DNA of 64,000 bases from Cyclobacteriaceae bacterium (GTDB lineage: Bacteria; Bacteroidota; Bacteroidia; Cytophagales; Cyclobacteriaceae), in contig JAHBTY010000006.1 of assembly GCA_019638355.1 (NCBI GenBank), forward strand, positions 310,001-374,000. The letters run 5' to 3'. The notes under the pieces are model-generated. The model saw only the letters and a list, made by a program, of their open reading frames with translations. It made no database searches and was not told where the DNA came from. Made by a program: the position numbers and the translations under genes. This document shows positions 35,286-45,600 of this stretch, piece after piece; positions within the stretch are counted from its first letter, which is position 1, and each line of letters begins with the position of its first letter.

Positions 35286-35330
35286 AACTAACCCTTGTTA
35301 GTCGTACGAACGTGTTAGTTCTGTGTTAGA
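35286..35330. promoter_or_regulatory. Clustered GTTAG repeats and palindrome between divergent transcripts
   Basis: AACTAAC (35286-35292) is complementary to GTTAGTT (35314-35320), with an 8-bp palindrome TCGTACGA (35302-35309) between. Extra GTTAG copies lie near 35297 and 35325. The cluster sits between the phe leader (minus) and the lipoprotein gene (plus), just before a TACCTTTA box at 35336-35343 that resembles a -7 element. It could be an operator; no regulator is known. Confidence 0.35.
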
Positions 35331-35364
35331 TACCTTACCTTTACTAATCCAAAATTCATGATTT

Positions 35365-35802
35365 ATGAAAACCGTTCTATCCCTTGTTGTGATAACACTA
35401 CTTTTAACTGGTTGCGAAAAGCACCAATCCGCAACATCCGAAACCGATAAAAGCGAAAACCCCAACCAGGTACTATACGATCAGGTGATGGATGTTCACG
35501 ATGAAGTAATGCCGAAGATGGACGAGATAATGAAACTGAAGCGCAGCTTACAGGAGCAAATTGCCAATACACCCGATATGGTAATTGAACGCAAACGCCA
35601 ATTGGAAAAAATGATCAGCAACCTGGACTCAGCCAGCACCGCCATGATGGACTGGATGCACAAGTTTAATCCGCTGCCTGACTCTGTTGACCAAGAGTTG
35701 GCCCGCGAATACCTGGAAGGCGAAATGGAAAAAATCAGAAATGTAAAAACGTTGATGCTGGAGAGTATCGACAAAGCCAAACAGGAAAGCAGCAAAAAAT
35801 AA
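35365..35802 (+). CDS. Small helical lipoprotein of unknown function
   Basis: The 145-residue protein has a lipobox LLLTGC with Cys16, so it is probably lipid-anchored in the envelope. The mature part is highly charged and predicted alpha-helical, with coiled-coil-like stretches (VMDVHDEVMPKMDEIMKLKRSLQEQI; ERKRQLEKMISNLDSAS; MEKIRNVKTLMLESIDKAKQ). Similar Bacteroidota proteins are often labelled viral A-type inclusion protein from coiled-coil similarity, which says nothing about function. It is divergent from the phe leader and 13 nt upstream of a SET-domain gene, with which it may be co-transcribed. Confidence 0.8.
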   Translation: MKTVLSLVVITLLLTGCEKHQSATSETDKSENPNQVLYDQVMDVHDEVMPKMDEIMKLKRSLQEQIANTPDMVIERKRQLEKMISNLDSASTAMMDWMHKFNPLPDSVDQELAREYLEGEMEKIRNVKTLMLESIDKAKQESSKK

Positions 35803-35815
35803 CGGCCAGTACTAT

Positions 35816-36232
35816 ATGGATAAAAATCGCTTGCTGGCCGAACTCAGGCAATCAACGTATGTAATGCTAAAACCTTCGGCCGTTTCAGGTGTGGGCGTGT
35901 TTGCTGTTGTGGACATACCCAAAGGCTGCCGCGATATGTTTAGTGCACCTGATCCGGAAGAAAAATGGATTACGCTATCAAAGCAAGAGGTTGAATCGCT
36001 GCCAGCGCATGCACAATTTCTGATTGGTAACTATTGCCTGTTCGATGAAGAGCTGAACTACTTTGTTCCAGAGAAGGGTTTTAAGAAAATGGATGTGTCA
36101 CTTTTCATTAATCATGGCGATCAGCCCAACATCAAATCGATTAACGATGGCGATTACTTTGAAACCTTACGGGATATAGCAGCCGGTGAAGAATTATTTT
36201 TGGATTATGGTGAGATTGTTCCCGATGAATAA
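35816..36232 (+). CDS. SET domain-containing protein
   Basis: The 138-residue protein is a compact SET domain: SAVSGVGVFAVVDIPKG at the start, SLFINHGDQPNIKSIND (the NHS-like pseudoknot strand) and DIAAGEELFLDYGEIV at the end. SET domains are S-adenosylmethionine-dependent lysine methyltransferases, first known in eukaryotes but also found in bacteria. The substrate is unknown. No pre- or post-SET zinc cysteines are present. It follows the lipoprotein gene and faces a second SET-domain gene on the other strand, 51 nt away. Confidence 0.85.
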   Translation: MDKNRLLAELRQSTYVMLKPSAVSGVGVFAVVDIPKGCRDMFSAPDPEEKWITLSKQEVESLPAHAQFLIGNYCLFDEELNYFVPEKGFKKMDVSLFINHGDQPNIKSINDGDYFETLRDIAAGEELFLDYGEIVPDE

Positions 36233-36283
36233 TCAATTGACGATTGGCAACGAGCAATTGACAATCAGCATGCGACAATTACT

Positions 36284-36787
36284 TTACTTCTTACTACTCC
36301 GCTTAGTGGCAATGTGATGCGGTAACTCTACCTTCTTACTAATTTTCTTTCCTTCCTTCTCTTTGTTACGTTGCTCTAACCTAATGTTGTACCGGATAGC
36401 CTGCCAGTATTCGCCACCATATCCTACTAAAACTTCAGAGCCCGCGGGAATGTCGCGCATTGCTTCGATGTAACACCGCTTCTTTTCAGTTACATACTCC
36501 GAATTATTTTTTACACCCTTTACACGCACCAGGCCTTTTGCATCATTGGCATAATGTGCAATTCCTTTTTTGGTTTTCCAGGCATCAATACAATATTGAT
36601 TGTTGAAGAAGAATACATACCCATTCCGGTCATCGGCCATCTTCTCTACTTCTTTCCAGGTAACAATCTCGCCTTTGTATTCTACAATACGGGTACCTTT
36701 TGGTATAAACACTTTTGTAAAAAGGCCTTTTCCTGCTCCCGGCAAGGTGGACTTCTTAATTATCATTTTCTTTTCAAGTAATGCCAT
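36284..36787 (-). CDS. SET domain-containing protein with basic C-terminal tail
   Basis: The protein is 167 residues from the ATG at 36787 (MALLEKK); an in-frame ATG at 36814 would add nine residues. The SET motifs are STLPGAGKGLFTKVFIPKGTRI, VEYKGEIVTWKEV, IAHYANDAKGLVRVKGVKNNSEYV and RDIPAGSEVLVGYGGEYW. The last 35 residues are Lys/Arg-rich (EQRNKEKEGKKISKKVELPH), which could bind nucleic acid or be a substrate for methylation. The asparagine-histidine pair of canonical SET domains reads HYAND here, so activity needs checking. Confidence 0.85.
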   Translation of the reverse strand: MALLEKKMIIKKSTLPGAGKGLFTKVFIPKGTRIVEYKGEIVTWKEVEKMADDRNGYVFFFNNQYCIDAWKTKKGIAHYANDAKGLVRVKGVKNNSEYVTEKKRCYIEAMRDIPAGSEVLVGYGGEYWQAIRYNIRLEQRNKEKEGKKISKKVELPHHIATKRSSKK

Positions 36788-36832
36788 AGGGCCGCGAAGA
36801 TAATTGAAAATCATTCAGCCGAAAGGCATAAA

Positions 36833-37768
36833 TCAAATAGCGGTTATAGATTTGATCAGCAATCGGATGCTAACGATGATAACCACAATACCAACCAGAA
36901 TCATCATACGCTTTACCGGTAGTTTGCGTGTAATGTGTGCGGCAATAGGTGCAGCTACTATACCACCCAGAATAAGTCCACTTATAATCTGAATGTGGCT
37001 TAACCCGATGGTAGCAAAAAATGTTAAAGAACTTGCCAACGAAACAAAAAACTCCGCCAGGTTAACCGAGCCAATGGTATAACGCGGGTGTCGGCCTCGG
37101 GCAATTAAAGTAGTAGATACGATTGGGCCCCAGCCACCACCACCAATCGAATCCATAAAACCTCCAAAGGCCGCAAGAGCCGGAACATTTTTAGTTTTTC
37201 TGCGCTTGCGTATTTGCATCAGCACAGCTTTACGAATAATGGCAAGCCCCAGAATAAGCGTGTAAACTGCCACTAATGGACGAATGATGTAATTGTAATC
37301 TTCCAGTGAAAAGAGAATATATGCACCACCAACTGCACCCAACATACCCGGAATAAGTAAACTGCGGAACAACTTCTTGTTCACATTTTGAAATCGAAGG
37401 TGTGTTAACCCCGACACACCACTGGTAAAAATTTCTGCGGTGTGCACGCTGGCGCTGGATGCTGCCGGTGAAATTCCAAATGATAATAAAAAGGTTGTAG
37501 CACTAACACCATACGCCATGCCTAACGAACCATCTATCATTTGGGCTATAAATCCGCCCAGCACAAACAAGAGAAACTCCGGCCCAATAATAGATCGCCA
37601 GTTAAATTGTTTAAGTGTTTCGGAGCCAAAGAAAATAACCAGTATCAAAAAAATAGAAGTGAGAACCCCTAACAATACCCAGATGTGTCGCGGTTTACTA
37701 CGGGGCTCCGGCTGTTCGGGCTTCTCATCGTAAATGAGCTTATCATCTTCTATGTTTTCGGGGCGCAT
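36833..37768 (-). CDS. TauE/SafE-family sulfite/organosulfur exporter-like permease
   Basis: The 311-residue protein has a polar N-terminus (about 1-28), one extra helix (31-49) and then the usual eight-helix TauE/SafE region. The family repeats are GGFIAQMIDGSLGMAYGVSATTFLLSFGISPAAASASVH-like (here with SSAS) and GGFMDSIGGGGWGPIVSTTLI. The family moves sulfite, sulfoacetate or related anions; the substrate is unassigned. Its start overlaps the DUF2490 stop by one base (TAATG), so the two are co-translated, and they share the promoter at 38572-38602. Confidence 0.88.
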   Translation of the reverse strand: MRPENIEDDKLIYDEKPEQPEPRSKPRHIWVLLGVLTSIFLILVIFFGSETLKQFNWRSIIGPEFLLFVLGGFIAQMIDGSLGMAYGVSATTFLLSFGISPAASSASVHTAEIFTSGVSGLTHLRFQNVNKKLFRSLLIPGMLGAVGGAYILFSLEDYNYIIRPLVAVYTLILGLAIIRKAVLMQIRKRRKTKNVPALAAFGGFMDSIGGGGWGPIVSTTLIARGRHPRYTIGSVNLAEFFVSLASSLTFFATIGLSHIQIISGLILGGIVAAPIAAHITRKLPVKRMMILVGIVVIIVSIRLLIKSITAI

Positions 37769-38505
37769 TACTCTTTGTTTCTGAAGTCAAGGTTATGGAA
37801 AACAAAAAGACGAATGGCATCGGTATGCACAAACGTGTTAGATGGTGCTAATTGTTGAAACACGTACAGGTATCCGATCTGGACATTTAGTTGTGCTGTA
37901 AACTGGTAGCCCACTCCACCAAATAACCGGTTCTGATCTAAATAATTATTACCCACATTTTTACCAGCACTCACGTGTAATTCATCATTCAAAAAAAGGA
38001 AAGGTGTTTTAGGTTCTACAGTTTTTCGGGTAAGTGGAATGGTGATTGCAAAGTTGTATCGAAAACGCCAACTAAATGTATAATCCTCGCTCACCTCGCC
38101 TCCGGCCAACGTTCTGCGAAAGCGTTCCTCCACCCTAAAATACTGTGCCGTTGTAAACCTCTTTTTCTTCTCAAACCATTGTATTTGTTGCCAGAGGCGA
38201 TGTTCCGGTAAATCAGGAACAGGGTCAACATTATAAGCAGTGATGTACGCATACCCAGCGGCAATCCGGGTTTGATCACTTACATAATACATGGGTGCAA
38301 CCCGGAATATGCTCAATCCTAATCGTTCACCAAAGTTGTCGGTAAACCGCAAGTGAATATCGGTCCACAGGCCCCACTTATCCGACAATCGGGTTTGATT
38401 GAAGTAGGCTGTCCAGGTTTGCTGCCGGAATTCTTTATTCTTTTCCTGGGCTATTCCACTTAAGGATAAACACATCAGTAATACAACCAATCCAATTCTT
38501 TTCAT
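37768..38505 (-). CDS. DUF2490 outer-membrane beta-barrel-like protein
   Basis: The 245-residue protein has a signal peptide (1-19, ending LSGIAQ) and the DUF2490 pattern: EFRQQTWTAYFNQTRLSDKWGLWTDIHLR, then RIAAGYAYITAY, EHRLWQQIQW, FRVEERFRR and a final aromatic strand RLFVFHNLDF. The alternation of hydrophobic residues fits an outer-membrane barrel. The function is unknown. It is first in a two-gene operon with the TauE/SafE permease. Confidence 0.85.
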   Translation of the reverse strand: MKRIGLVVLLMCLSLSGIAQEKNKEFRQQTWTAYFNQTRLSDKWGLWTDIHLRFTDNFGERLGLSIFRVAPMYYVSDQTRIAAGYAYITAYNVDPVPDLPEHRLWQQIQWFEKKKRFTTAQYFRVEERFRRTLAGGEVSEDYTFSWRFRYNFAITIPLTRKTVEPKTPFLFLNDELHVSAGKNVGNNYLDQNRLFGGVGYQFTAQLNVQIGYLYVFQQLAPSNTFVHTDAIRLFVFHNLDFRNKE

Positions 38506-38571
38506 CTGTTATTGTTTAGTAGCTACCGATCAGTTTCAGGCTTTATTCTCTACTTATCCGATAGACTGATA

Positions 38572-38602
38572 CAAAAGTATTCTTACCCTGTTGATTTACA
38601 AG
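38572..38602 (-). promoter_or_regulatory. Promoter of the DUF2490-TauE/SafE operon
   Basis: On the minus strand CTTG (38602-38599), a 19-nt spacer, then TACTTTTG (38579-38572) match the Bacteroidota promoter TTTG-N19-TAnnTTTG with one mismatch. The DUF2490 ATG is 67 nt downstream. It lies just beyond the rpsJ terminator. Confidence 0.65.
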
Positions 38603-38605
38603 GGT

Positions 38606-38637
38606 CAAAAAAACAAAAAGCGCCAAAAGGCGCCTTT
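38606..38637 (-). terminator. Intrinsic terminator after rpsJ
   Basis: On the minus strand a GGCGCC...GGCGC hairpin with a TTTT(G) loop (38636-38619, one bulged base) is followed by TTTTTGTTTTTTT. It begins 25 nt after the rpsJ stop and ends the str operon here. Confidence 0.85.
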
Positions 38638-38661
38638 CATGTTCTCCAATACAATTAAGTA

Positions 38662-38967
38662 CTACACTTTTATCTCTACATCCACTCCACTTGGTAACTC
38701 CAGCTTCATCAATGCATCAACTGTTTTGGCACTGTTGCTGTAAATATCAACCAAGCGTTTATAGGTACACAGTTGAAACTGCTCGCGCGATTTCTTGTTT
38801 ACGTGTGGTGAACGCAACACCGTAAACTTTTCTTTTTCAGTTGGCAACGGAATGGGCCCGCTAACCACAGCGCCAGTAGCTTTTACGGCACGCACAATTT
38901 TTTCAGATGACTTATCAACCAGATTATGGTCGTAAGACTTAAGTTTAATTCTGATTTTCTGATTCAT
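38662..38967 (-). CDS. rpsJ: 30S ribosomal protein S10
   Basis: The 101-residue protein has the S10 signature ([38 protein letters not shown], with [10 protein letters not shown] and the [13 protein letters not shown] end). In many bacteria rpsJ opens the S10 operon, but here a terminator follows at once and the next genes are unrelated. It lies 21 nt after fusA, as last gene of the str operon. Confidence 0.98.
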   Translation of the reverse strand: MNQKIRIKLKSYDHNLVDKSSEKIVRAVKATGAVVSGPIPLPTEKEKFTVLRSPHVNKKSREQFQLCTYKRLVDIYSNSAKTVDALMKLELPSGVDVEIKV

Positions 38968-38988
38968 GATCTAAACGTCTTTTAGATT

Positions 38989-41103
38989 TTATTTAGCGGC
39001 TACTGCGCCTTTTACTTCTTCAATTACTTTATCGGCCAGGTTCTTCGGTACAGGTGCATAGTGCGAGAATGTTAGTGTTGCCGATGCACGACCTGATGTA
39101 AGGGTTCTTAAATCAGTAATGTATCCGAATAATTCTGCTAATGGCACATCAGCTTTGATAACTTGTGCACCACCCCGGGTATCCATACCCTTCATGATAC
39201 CACGCCTTCTGTTTAAGTCGCCTGTTACAGAACCGGTATATTCATCGGGTAGAATTACCTCTACGCCCATAATAGGTTCCAGCAGTTGAGGTGCACATTT
39301 AGAGGCCGCTTCTTTAAAGCCAATACGCGCAGCCAATTCAAACGAAAGTGAGTCAGAGTCCACATCGTGATATGAACCATGGAACAATCTTACTTTCATT
39401 GAATCGATCGGATAACCAGCCAACGGTCCGTTAACCATTGCCTGATCAAAACCTTTCTGAACGGCAGGAATGAATTCACGTGGAATAACACCACCTACGA
39501 TGTCGTTCACAAACTCAAGCCCTGGCTTATCTTCTGGTCCAAGCTCGCGTGGCCCGATTTCGAATACGATATCGGCAAACTTACCACGACCACCCGTTTG
39601 CTTCTTGTAAACTTCTTTATGTTCAACCGATTTGGTAAGCGCTTCTTTGTACGCAACCTGAGGCGCGCCCTGGTTGATTTCAACTTTGAATTCGCGCTTC
39701 AAGCGATCGATGATAATCTCAAGGTGCAATTCACCCATACCCCGTAAAATAGTCTGACCAGTTTCCTGATCGGTATTAACACGCAGGGTAGGGTCTTCTT
39801 CTACCAGTTTGGCAATAGCCATACCTAACTTATCGGCATCAGCCTGCTTCTTCGGCTCAATGGCATATCCAATAACAGGCTCAGGGAAGATCATTGACTC
39901 CAATACTACCGGGCGTTTTTCATCGCACAGGGTATCGCCAGTTTTAATGTCTTTGAAACCTACAACTGCACCAATATCACCAGCCTGAAGTCTTTCTATC
40001 TGGTTTTGTTTGTTTGCGTGCATCTGGAACACCCGCGATATACGTTCCTTCTGTCCGGAGCGCGTATTCTTAATGTATGATCCTGAATCTAATACACCAG
40101 AATAAGCACGCACAAAGCAAAGGCGACCTACGAATGGATCGGTTGCAATTTTAAATGCAAGCCCTACAAATGGTTCGCTTTCAGTTGGACGAATTTCAAC
40201 TTCTTCTTCAGTGTCAGGGTTTGTACCCACAATCACATCCTTATCTAATGGTGAAGGAAGTAATTCCATCACATAGTCAAGCATGGTTTGTACTCCTTTA
40301 TTCTTGAAAGAAGATCCGCACACCATAGGTACAATCTTCATATCAATTACAGCTTTACGCAAAGCTGTTAGAATTTCCTTTTCAGTGATTGAGTTAGGAT
40401 CTTCAAAAAACTTCTCAATCAAGGTTTCGTCATACTCAGCAACCGCTTCGAGCAGTTTTTCACGATACTCGTGCGCTTCTGCCTTCATATCATCCGGAAT
40501 AGGAACTTCCTGAAAAGTCATTCCCTTGTCAGCCTCATTCCAGATAATACCACGGTTGTTGATCAAGTCAACAACACCTTTAAAGTTATCTTCGGCACCA
40601 ATCGGCAATTGAAGTGCAACTGCCTTGCTACCTAATTTTTCTTTTACTTGCTTACACACACCCAAAAAGTCAGCTCCGGAACGATCCATCTTATTAACGA
40701 ATCCGATGCGGGCAACTTTATAGTTGTCGGCCAAACGCCAGTTGGTTTCTGATTGCGGTTCAACACCATCTACCGAACTGAACAAAAACACCAGGCCATC
40801 CAATACACGAAGGGAACGGTTTACCTCAACGGTAAAGTCCACGTGCCCGGGGGTATCAATAATGTTTACATGATATTCCTGACCACGGTATTTCCAATGC
40901 ACTGTTGTAGCAGCTGAAGTAATAGTGATACCACGCTCCTGCTCTTGTGCCATCCAGTCCATCGTTGCGGCACCTTCGTGCACCTCTCCAATTTTGTGGT
41001 TTACACCTGCATAGTAGAGAATACGTTCGGTTGTGGTGGTTTTACCGGCATCAATGTGCGCTGCAATACCAATATTACGGGTGTATTTAAGGTCTCTTGC
41101 CAT
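38989..41103 (-). CDS. fusA: Elongation factor G
   Basis: The 704-residue translational GTPase drives ribosomal translocation. G1 is [16 protein letters not shown]2/G3 are [12 protein letters not shown] and [12 protein letters not shown], and [10 protein letters not shown] is G4. Domain IV ([38 protein letters not shown]) is complete, and the length is normal for canonical EF-G. The 74-nt gap to rpsG holds TTGAGTC/GACTCAA repeats. Confidence 0.98.
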   Translation of the reverse strand: MARDLKYTRNIGIAAHIDAGKTTTTERILYYAGVNHKIGEVHEGAATMDWMAQEQERGITITSAATTVHWKYRGQEYHVNIIDTPGHVDFTVEVNRSLRVLDGLVFLFSSVDGVEPQSETNWRLADNYKVARIGFVNKMDRSGADFLGVCKQVKEKLGSKAVALQLPIGAEDNFKGVVDLINNRGIIWNEADKGMTFQEVPIPDDMKAEAHEYREKLLEAVAEYDETLIEKFFEDPNSITEKEILTALRKAVIDMKIVPMVCGSSFKNKGVQTMLDYVMELLPSPLDKDVIVGTNPDTEEEVEIRPTESEPFVGLAFKIATDPFVGRLCFVRAYSGVLDSGSYIKNTRSGQKERISRVFQMHANKQNQIERLQAGDIGAVVGFKDIKTGDTLCDEKRPVVLESMIFPEPVIGYAIEPKKQADADKLGMAIAKLVEEDPTLRVNTDQETGQTILRGMGELHLEIIIDRLKREFKVEINQGAPQVAYKEALTKSVEHKEVYKKQTGGRGKFADIVFEIGPRELGPEDKPGLEFVNDIVGGVIPREFIPAVQKGFDQAMVNGPLAGYPIDSMKVRLFHGSYHDVDSDSLSFELAARIGFKEAASKCAPQLLEPIMGVEVILPDEYTGSVTGDLNRRRGIMKGMDTRGGAQVIKADVPLAELFGYITDLRTLTSGRASATLTFSHYAPVPKNLADKVIEEVKGAVAAK

Positions 41104-41120
41104 TTTTTTAGTCTTGAGCC

Positions 41121-41167
41121 TTGAGTCCTTAGTCTTGAGCGCTCAATACTCATGACTCACGACTCAA
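41121..41167. repeat. Nested TTGAGTC/GACTCAA inverted repeats between rpsG and fusA
   Basis: TTGAGTC (41121-41127) pairs with GACTCAA (41161-41167), enclosing a perfect 12-bp palindrome TTGAGCGCTCAA (41135-41146). Further CTTGAG copies lie around 41114. A related element occurs between rpoB and rpoC (46955-46986). Confidence 0.7.
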
Positions 41168-41177
41168 TGCTATTTTA

Positions 41178-41648
41178 TTATAATCTGAAATGTGAAAACG
41201 CTTTGTTCGCCTCTGCCATCCGGTGCGTATCATCTTTCTTTTTGATAGCCGCTCCTTCACCTTTGGATGCTGCGATGATTTCTGCCGCCAATTTATCCAT
41301 CATGGTTTTTTCACCACGGGCGCGGGCATAGTCAATTAACCACTTAATACTTAAATTGATTTTACGCTCAGGTCTGATTTCTACAGGCACTTGAAAAGTT
41401 GCTCCGCCAACTCTGCGGCTCTTCACTTCTACAGAAGGCATCACATTATTCATAGCGCGCTTCCAAACTTCAAGCCCGGGTTCGCCACCGGTTTTCTTCT
41501 CTACCTGCGCAATAGCATCGTAGAAAATATTGTATGCAACACTTTTCTTGCCTTGCTCCATCATGTAGTTAACAAATTTGGTAACCAGTGTGTCACCAAA
41601 CTTAGGGTCGGGCAGCAGGTATCTTTTCTTGGGTTTAGCCTTTCTCAT
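41178..41648 (-). CDS. rpsG: 30S ribosomal protein S7
   Basis: The 156-residue protein is full length: [39 protein letters not shown] at the start, [29 protein letters not shown] in the middle and [20 protein letters not shown] at the end. It nucleates assembly of the 30S head. It lies 10 nt after rpsL. Confidence 0.98.
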   Translation of the reverse strand: MRKAKPKKRYLLPDPKFGDTLVTKFVNYMMEQGKKSVAYNIFYDAIAQVEKKTGGEPGLEVWKRAMNNVMPSVEVKSRRVGGATFQVPVEIRPERKINLSIKWLIDYARARGEKTMMDKLAAEIIAASKGEGAAIKKKDDTHRMAEANKAFSHFRL

Positions 41649-41658
41649 AATCTAATTA

Positions 41659-42081
41659 CTATTTTTTGCCTTTTGCAGGAGCACCCTTAGCAGCAGCAGC
41701 TGCGGCACCAGCTTTAGGACGTTTTGCACCATACTTAGAACGGCTTTGCAGACGTCCGTTTACACCAGAGGTATCCAATGCACCCCGTACAATGTGGTAA
41801 CGAACACCCGGCAAATCTTTAACCCGGCCTCCGCGGATTAGCACGATTGAGTGTTCCTGAAGATTGTGCCCCTCGCCCGGAATGTAGGCGTTCACCTCCC
41901 TGTGGTTGGTTAGGCGTACACGGGCCACTTTACGCATGGCCGAGTTCGGTTTTTTAGGGGTGGTTGTGTACACACGGGTACAAACTCCCCTGCGCTGAGG
42001 GCAAGAATCAAGAGCAGGTGACTTCGATTTGAAAGTCAATTTCTTTCTGCCTTTTCTTACAAGTTGCTGAATGGTAGGCAT
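41659..42081 (-). CDS. rpsL: 30S ribosomal protein S12
   Basis: The 140-residue protein is longer than the usual 123-125 because of an Ala/Lys-rich tail ([18 protein letters not shown]). The decoding-centre loops [15 protein letters not shown] and [18 protein letters not shown] carry the wild-type lysines associated with streptomycin sensitivity. It is first in the str operon, behind the promoter at 42120-42150. Confidence 0.98.
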   Translation of the reverse strand: MPTIQQLVRKGRKKLTFKSKSPALDSCPQRRGVCTRVYTTTPKKPNSAMRKVARVRLTNHREVNAYIPGEGHNLQEHSIVLIRGGRVKDLPGVRYHIVRGALDTSGVNGRLQSRSKYGAKRPKAGAAAAAAKGAPAKGKK

Positions 42082-42119
42082 TTATATTTCGTTTTATAAC
42101 CCTTAAAAAATAAGGACTG

Positions 42120-42150
42120 CAAAGGTATTTAAAGAACGATAGGATGCAAA
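42120..42150 (-). promoter_or_regulatory. Promoter of the rpsL-rpsG-fusA-rpsJ operon
   Basis: On the minus strand TTTG (42150-42147), a 19-nt spacer and TACCTTTG (42127-42120) match the Bacteroidota consensus exactly. The rpsL ATG is 39 nt downstream. The -7 box and spacing are the same as in the tRNA-Trp/rpo promoter at 54120-54150. Confidence 0.85.
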
Positions 42151-42202
42151 ACCCTGACTTAAGATTTTTCCTATCGTTTTGGCTAAATCCATGATTTTAG
42201 GC

Positions 42203-42526
42203 CTAAGCCTCGCCCATCGTACCCCCGAAATTCATCGGAAATTGAGGTGCATCATTGGTTTGTTTGATCGGCCCGAAGGTAGCTTCGTACTTGCTAATAT
42301 TGTCTTTCAGAGCCGCCAGAAGCCTTTTAGCATGCTCGGGCGTAATAATAATTCTTGATTTTACCCGCGCCTTGGGCACACCAGGCATTAGCCGAATAAA
42401 GTCAATCACAAATTCGCTGTTGGAATGGGCTATCATGGCCAGGTTGGAATAAATGCCTTCTGCCACTTCTTCGGAAAGCTCAATGTTAATCTGGTTCTGG
42501 GCCGGGTTGTTTTTTTGCTCTGCCAT
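42203..42526 (-). CDS. DUF3467 domain-containing protein
   Basis: The protein is 107 residues from the ATG at 42526 (MAEQKNN); the longer frame to 42559 adds sequence without family match. The core INIELSEEVAEGIYSNLAMIAHSNSEFVIDFIRLMPGVPKARVKSRIIITPEHAKRLL matches DUF3467, a small family often found beside rpoC in Bacteroidota. The function is unknown. A hairpin lies between rpoC and this gene, so it may have separate transcription. Confidence 0.88.
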   Translation of the reverse strand: MAEQKNNPAQNQINIELSEEVAEGIYSNLAMIAHSNSEFVIDFIRLMPGVPKARVKSRIIITPEHAKRLLAALKDNISKYEATFGPIKQTNDAPQFPMNFGGTMGEA

Positions 42527-42556
42527 AAAATTTAATTTTCGGTTGGCCAATAAAAT

Positions 42557-42588
42557 CAATTAGCCAATGGGTATCCATCGGCTAATTG
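42557..42588 (-). terminator. Hairpin after rpoC, possible terminator
   Basis: CAATTAGCC (42557-42565) and GGCTAATTG (42580-42588) form a 9-bp stem with a second inner stem ATGG/CCAT. On the minus strand ATTTTATT follows. It lies 25 nt after the rpoC stop and could reduce read-through into the DUF3467 gene. Confidence 0.55.
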
Positions 42589-42612
42589 ATAAACAGGCAA
42601 TTGGTAATTCAA

Positions 42613-45600
42613 TTAGTCTTGCAATTCTCTCTCCTTCGATTTACGCTCAGGAGCACTCACCATACGCTGGTACTCTTCTTCCGAGTTTACAATCAGGTCG
42701 TTCAGGCGTCTCTGTCCGGTACCGGCAGGGATTAAGTGACCAACAATCACGTTCTCCTTCAAGCCCATTAATTGGTCGGCCTTACCGCGGATTGCAGCTT
42801 CGCTTAACACTTTGGTAGTTTCCTGGAACGATGCAGCTGACAACCAGCTTTCAGTCTTCAACGATGCCTGGGTAATACCCTGTAAGGTAGGTCGGGAAAC
42901 CGCTGATAATGCATCGCGCACTTCAACCAACTTCTGATCTTTGCGCTTCAAAGCAGAATTCTCATCGCGTAATTCGCGTGGGCTGATAATCTGGCCCACT
43001 TTGAATTTCTGAGAATCCCCGGCATCAGTTACAACTTTCTTATCCAACACGCGGTCGTTCTCTTCGCGGAATTCAAACTTATCTACATACTCACCAGGTA
43101 AGAAGGTAGTATCACCAGAGTCGATGATTTCCACTTTCTGCATCATCTGGCTAACAATACACTCGATATGCTTATCGTTGATCTTTACACCTTGCAGACG
43201 ATATACTTCCTGAATTTCATTCACTAAGTATTCCTGTACCGCAGTCGGGCCTTTGATCGATAAGATATCAGAAGGAGTAATGGCTCCGTCTGATAATGGT
43301 TGACCAGCTTTCACAAAGTCATTGTCCTGAACCAGGATGTGTTTTGACAACGGTACCAAATAACGCTTCTGCACACCATCTTTCGATTCGATGAAAATTT
43401 CGCGATTACCACGTTTGATACCGCCATATGTTACAACACCATCAATCTCACTTACCACAGCCGGGTTGGAAGGGTTGCGGGCTTCGAACAATTCAGTTAC
43501 ACGAGGCAAACCACCCGTAATATCGCGGCTCTTACCCATGGTGCGAGGAATCTTGGCAAGCACCTGACCTGCTTTGATTTTTTCACCTTCATCAACAGCT
43601 AAGTGTGCACCCACCGGAATGTTATAACCTTTTGTTTCAGTCTTACCATTTACGATGATAGCCGGGTTCTTAGTTTTATCGCGGGTGTCAGTAATCACTT
43701 TTTCACGGTGACCAGTTTGCTCATCCGACTCTTCTTTATAAGTAATACCTTCGATAATAGCTTCGTATCCAATCTCGCCATCAAACTCCGAAAGAATTAC
43801 TGCATTGTATGGATCCCAGTAACACAACTCCTCCCCTTTCTCAATCTTCTGTCCATCCTTCACTTTCAAGAAAGCACCGTACGGAACGTTATTGGTGATC
43901 AGCACTCGTTTCTCTTCATCCAGAATTCTGATTTCACCGGTACGACCCATTACTACTTTCACTTTATTTTCTTCGCGATCAGTCGTATCAACCGTACGAA
44001 CACCTTCAAACTCAATCGTTCCGGAGAACTTGGCTTTGATGTTGGCTTCTGTAGCTATGTTAGATGCTGTACCACCTACGTGGAAGGTACGAAGTGTAAG
44101 CTGAGTGCCCGGCTCACCAATGGATTGTGCTGCAATAACACCTACAGCTTCACCTGCCTGAACCATTTTACCGGTTGCCAGGTTGCGCCCGTAACATTTT
44201 GCACAGCCACCAATTTTGGTTTCGCATGTTAGGATTGAACGAATCTCAACTTCCTCAATGCTGCTCTCTTCTATCTTCTTCGCAATTTCGTCTGTAATCT
44301 CTTCGTTGGCTGCACAAATTAACTCCTCGGAAATCGGATCATAGATATCATGCACCGTTACGCGACCTAAGATTCTTTCAGACAATGGTTCCACAATATC
44401 TTCATTGTCTTTCAACGCTGTTACGTGTAAGCCCCGTAATGTACCGCAATCTTCTTCGGTGATAACAAGATCCTGAGCAACGTCAACCAACCTACGCGTT
44501 AAGTAACCGGCATCAGCAGTTTTCAAAGCCGTATCAGCAAGACCTTTACGCGCACCGTGTGTAGAAATGAAGTACTCCAATACATCCAATCCTTCGCGGA
44601 AGTTGGAAAGGATCGGGTTCTCAATAATAGAGCCCACCGAACCTGCCAGGTTTTTCTGCGGCTTGGCCATTAAACCACGCATACCACCCAACTGGCGAAT
44701 CTGCTCTCTGGAACCACGGGCACCAGAGTGCATCATCATATAGATCGAGTTGAACCCTTGCTGATCTTCTTCCAACTGCTTCATCAGCGTGTTGGTAAGC
44801 ATCGTGTTGGTACGAGTCCAGATATCAATTACCTGGTTGTAGCGTTCATTATCGGTAATAAGACCCATCATGTAGTTGTTCCATACAGAATCAACTTCTT
44901 TCTGAGCTTCTTCTACTAATTTTTTCTTTTCGGCAGGAACCTTCACATCGCCAAGACCCATTGACAAACCTCCTTTGTAGGCCATTTGGAATCCTAACTC
45001 TTTAATATCATCTAAGAACTTGGCTGTTTTAGCCTGACCTGCCAGACGGAATACATCTGCAATAATGGTTTGCAATTTCTTCTTGGTAAGAAGTTCATCT
45101 ACAAAACCAACTTCAGCAGGCACAACCTGATTGAAAATTACCCGACCAGCTACGGTTTCAATCATTTTAGTCTCCAACTCGCCAGTCTTCTTATCGCGAG
45201 TACTTACCCGTACTTTAATAAGTGCGTGCTTGGAGAGCTTACCTTCGTTGTATGCAATAATTACTTCTTCTGCAGAATAGAATTTCTTACCTTCACCCAA
45301 CTGTCCTTTGCGGCCTTTGGTTAAGTAGTACAAACCCAACACCATGTCCTGAGAAGGTACAGTGATAGGAGCTCCGTTAGCCGGATTCAGAATGTTATGT
45401 GATGACAGCATTAACAAGGATGCCTCCAGAATAGCTTCCTGGCCAAGTGGTACGTGAACGGCCATCTGGTCACCATCAAAGTCAGCGTTAAATGCAGTAC
45501 ACACGAGTGGGTGCAACTGAATCGCTTTTCCTTCAATCAGTTTTGGTTGGAAAGCCTGAATACCCAAACGGTGAAGGGTTGGGGCACGGTTCAAAAGAAC

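Noticed and set aside
43603-44232. 209-codon plus-strand ORF opposite rpoC
   Set aside because: It is antisense to a strongly conserved coding region and is Phe/Cys/Thr-rich in the way of a shadow frame.
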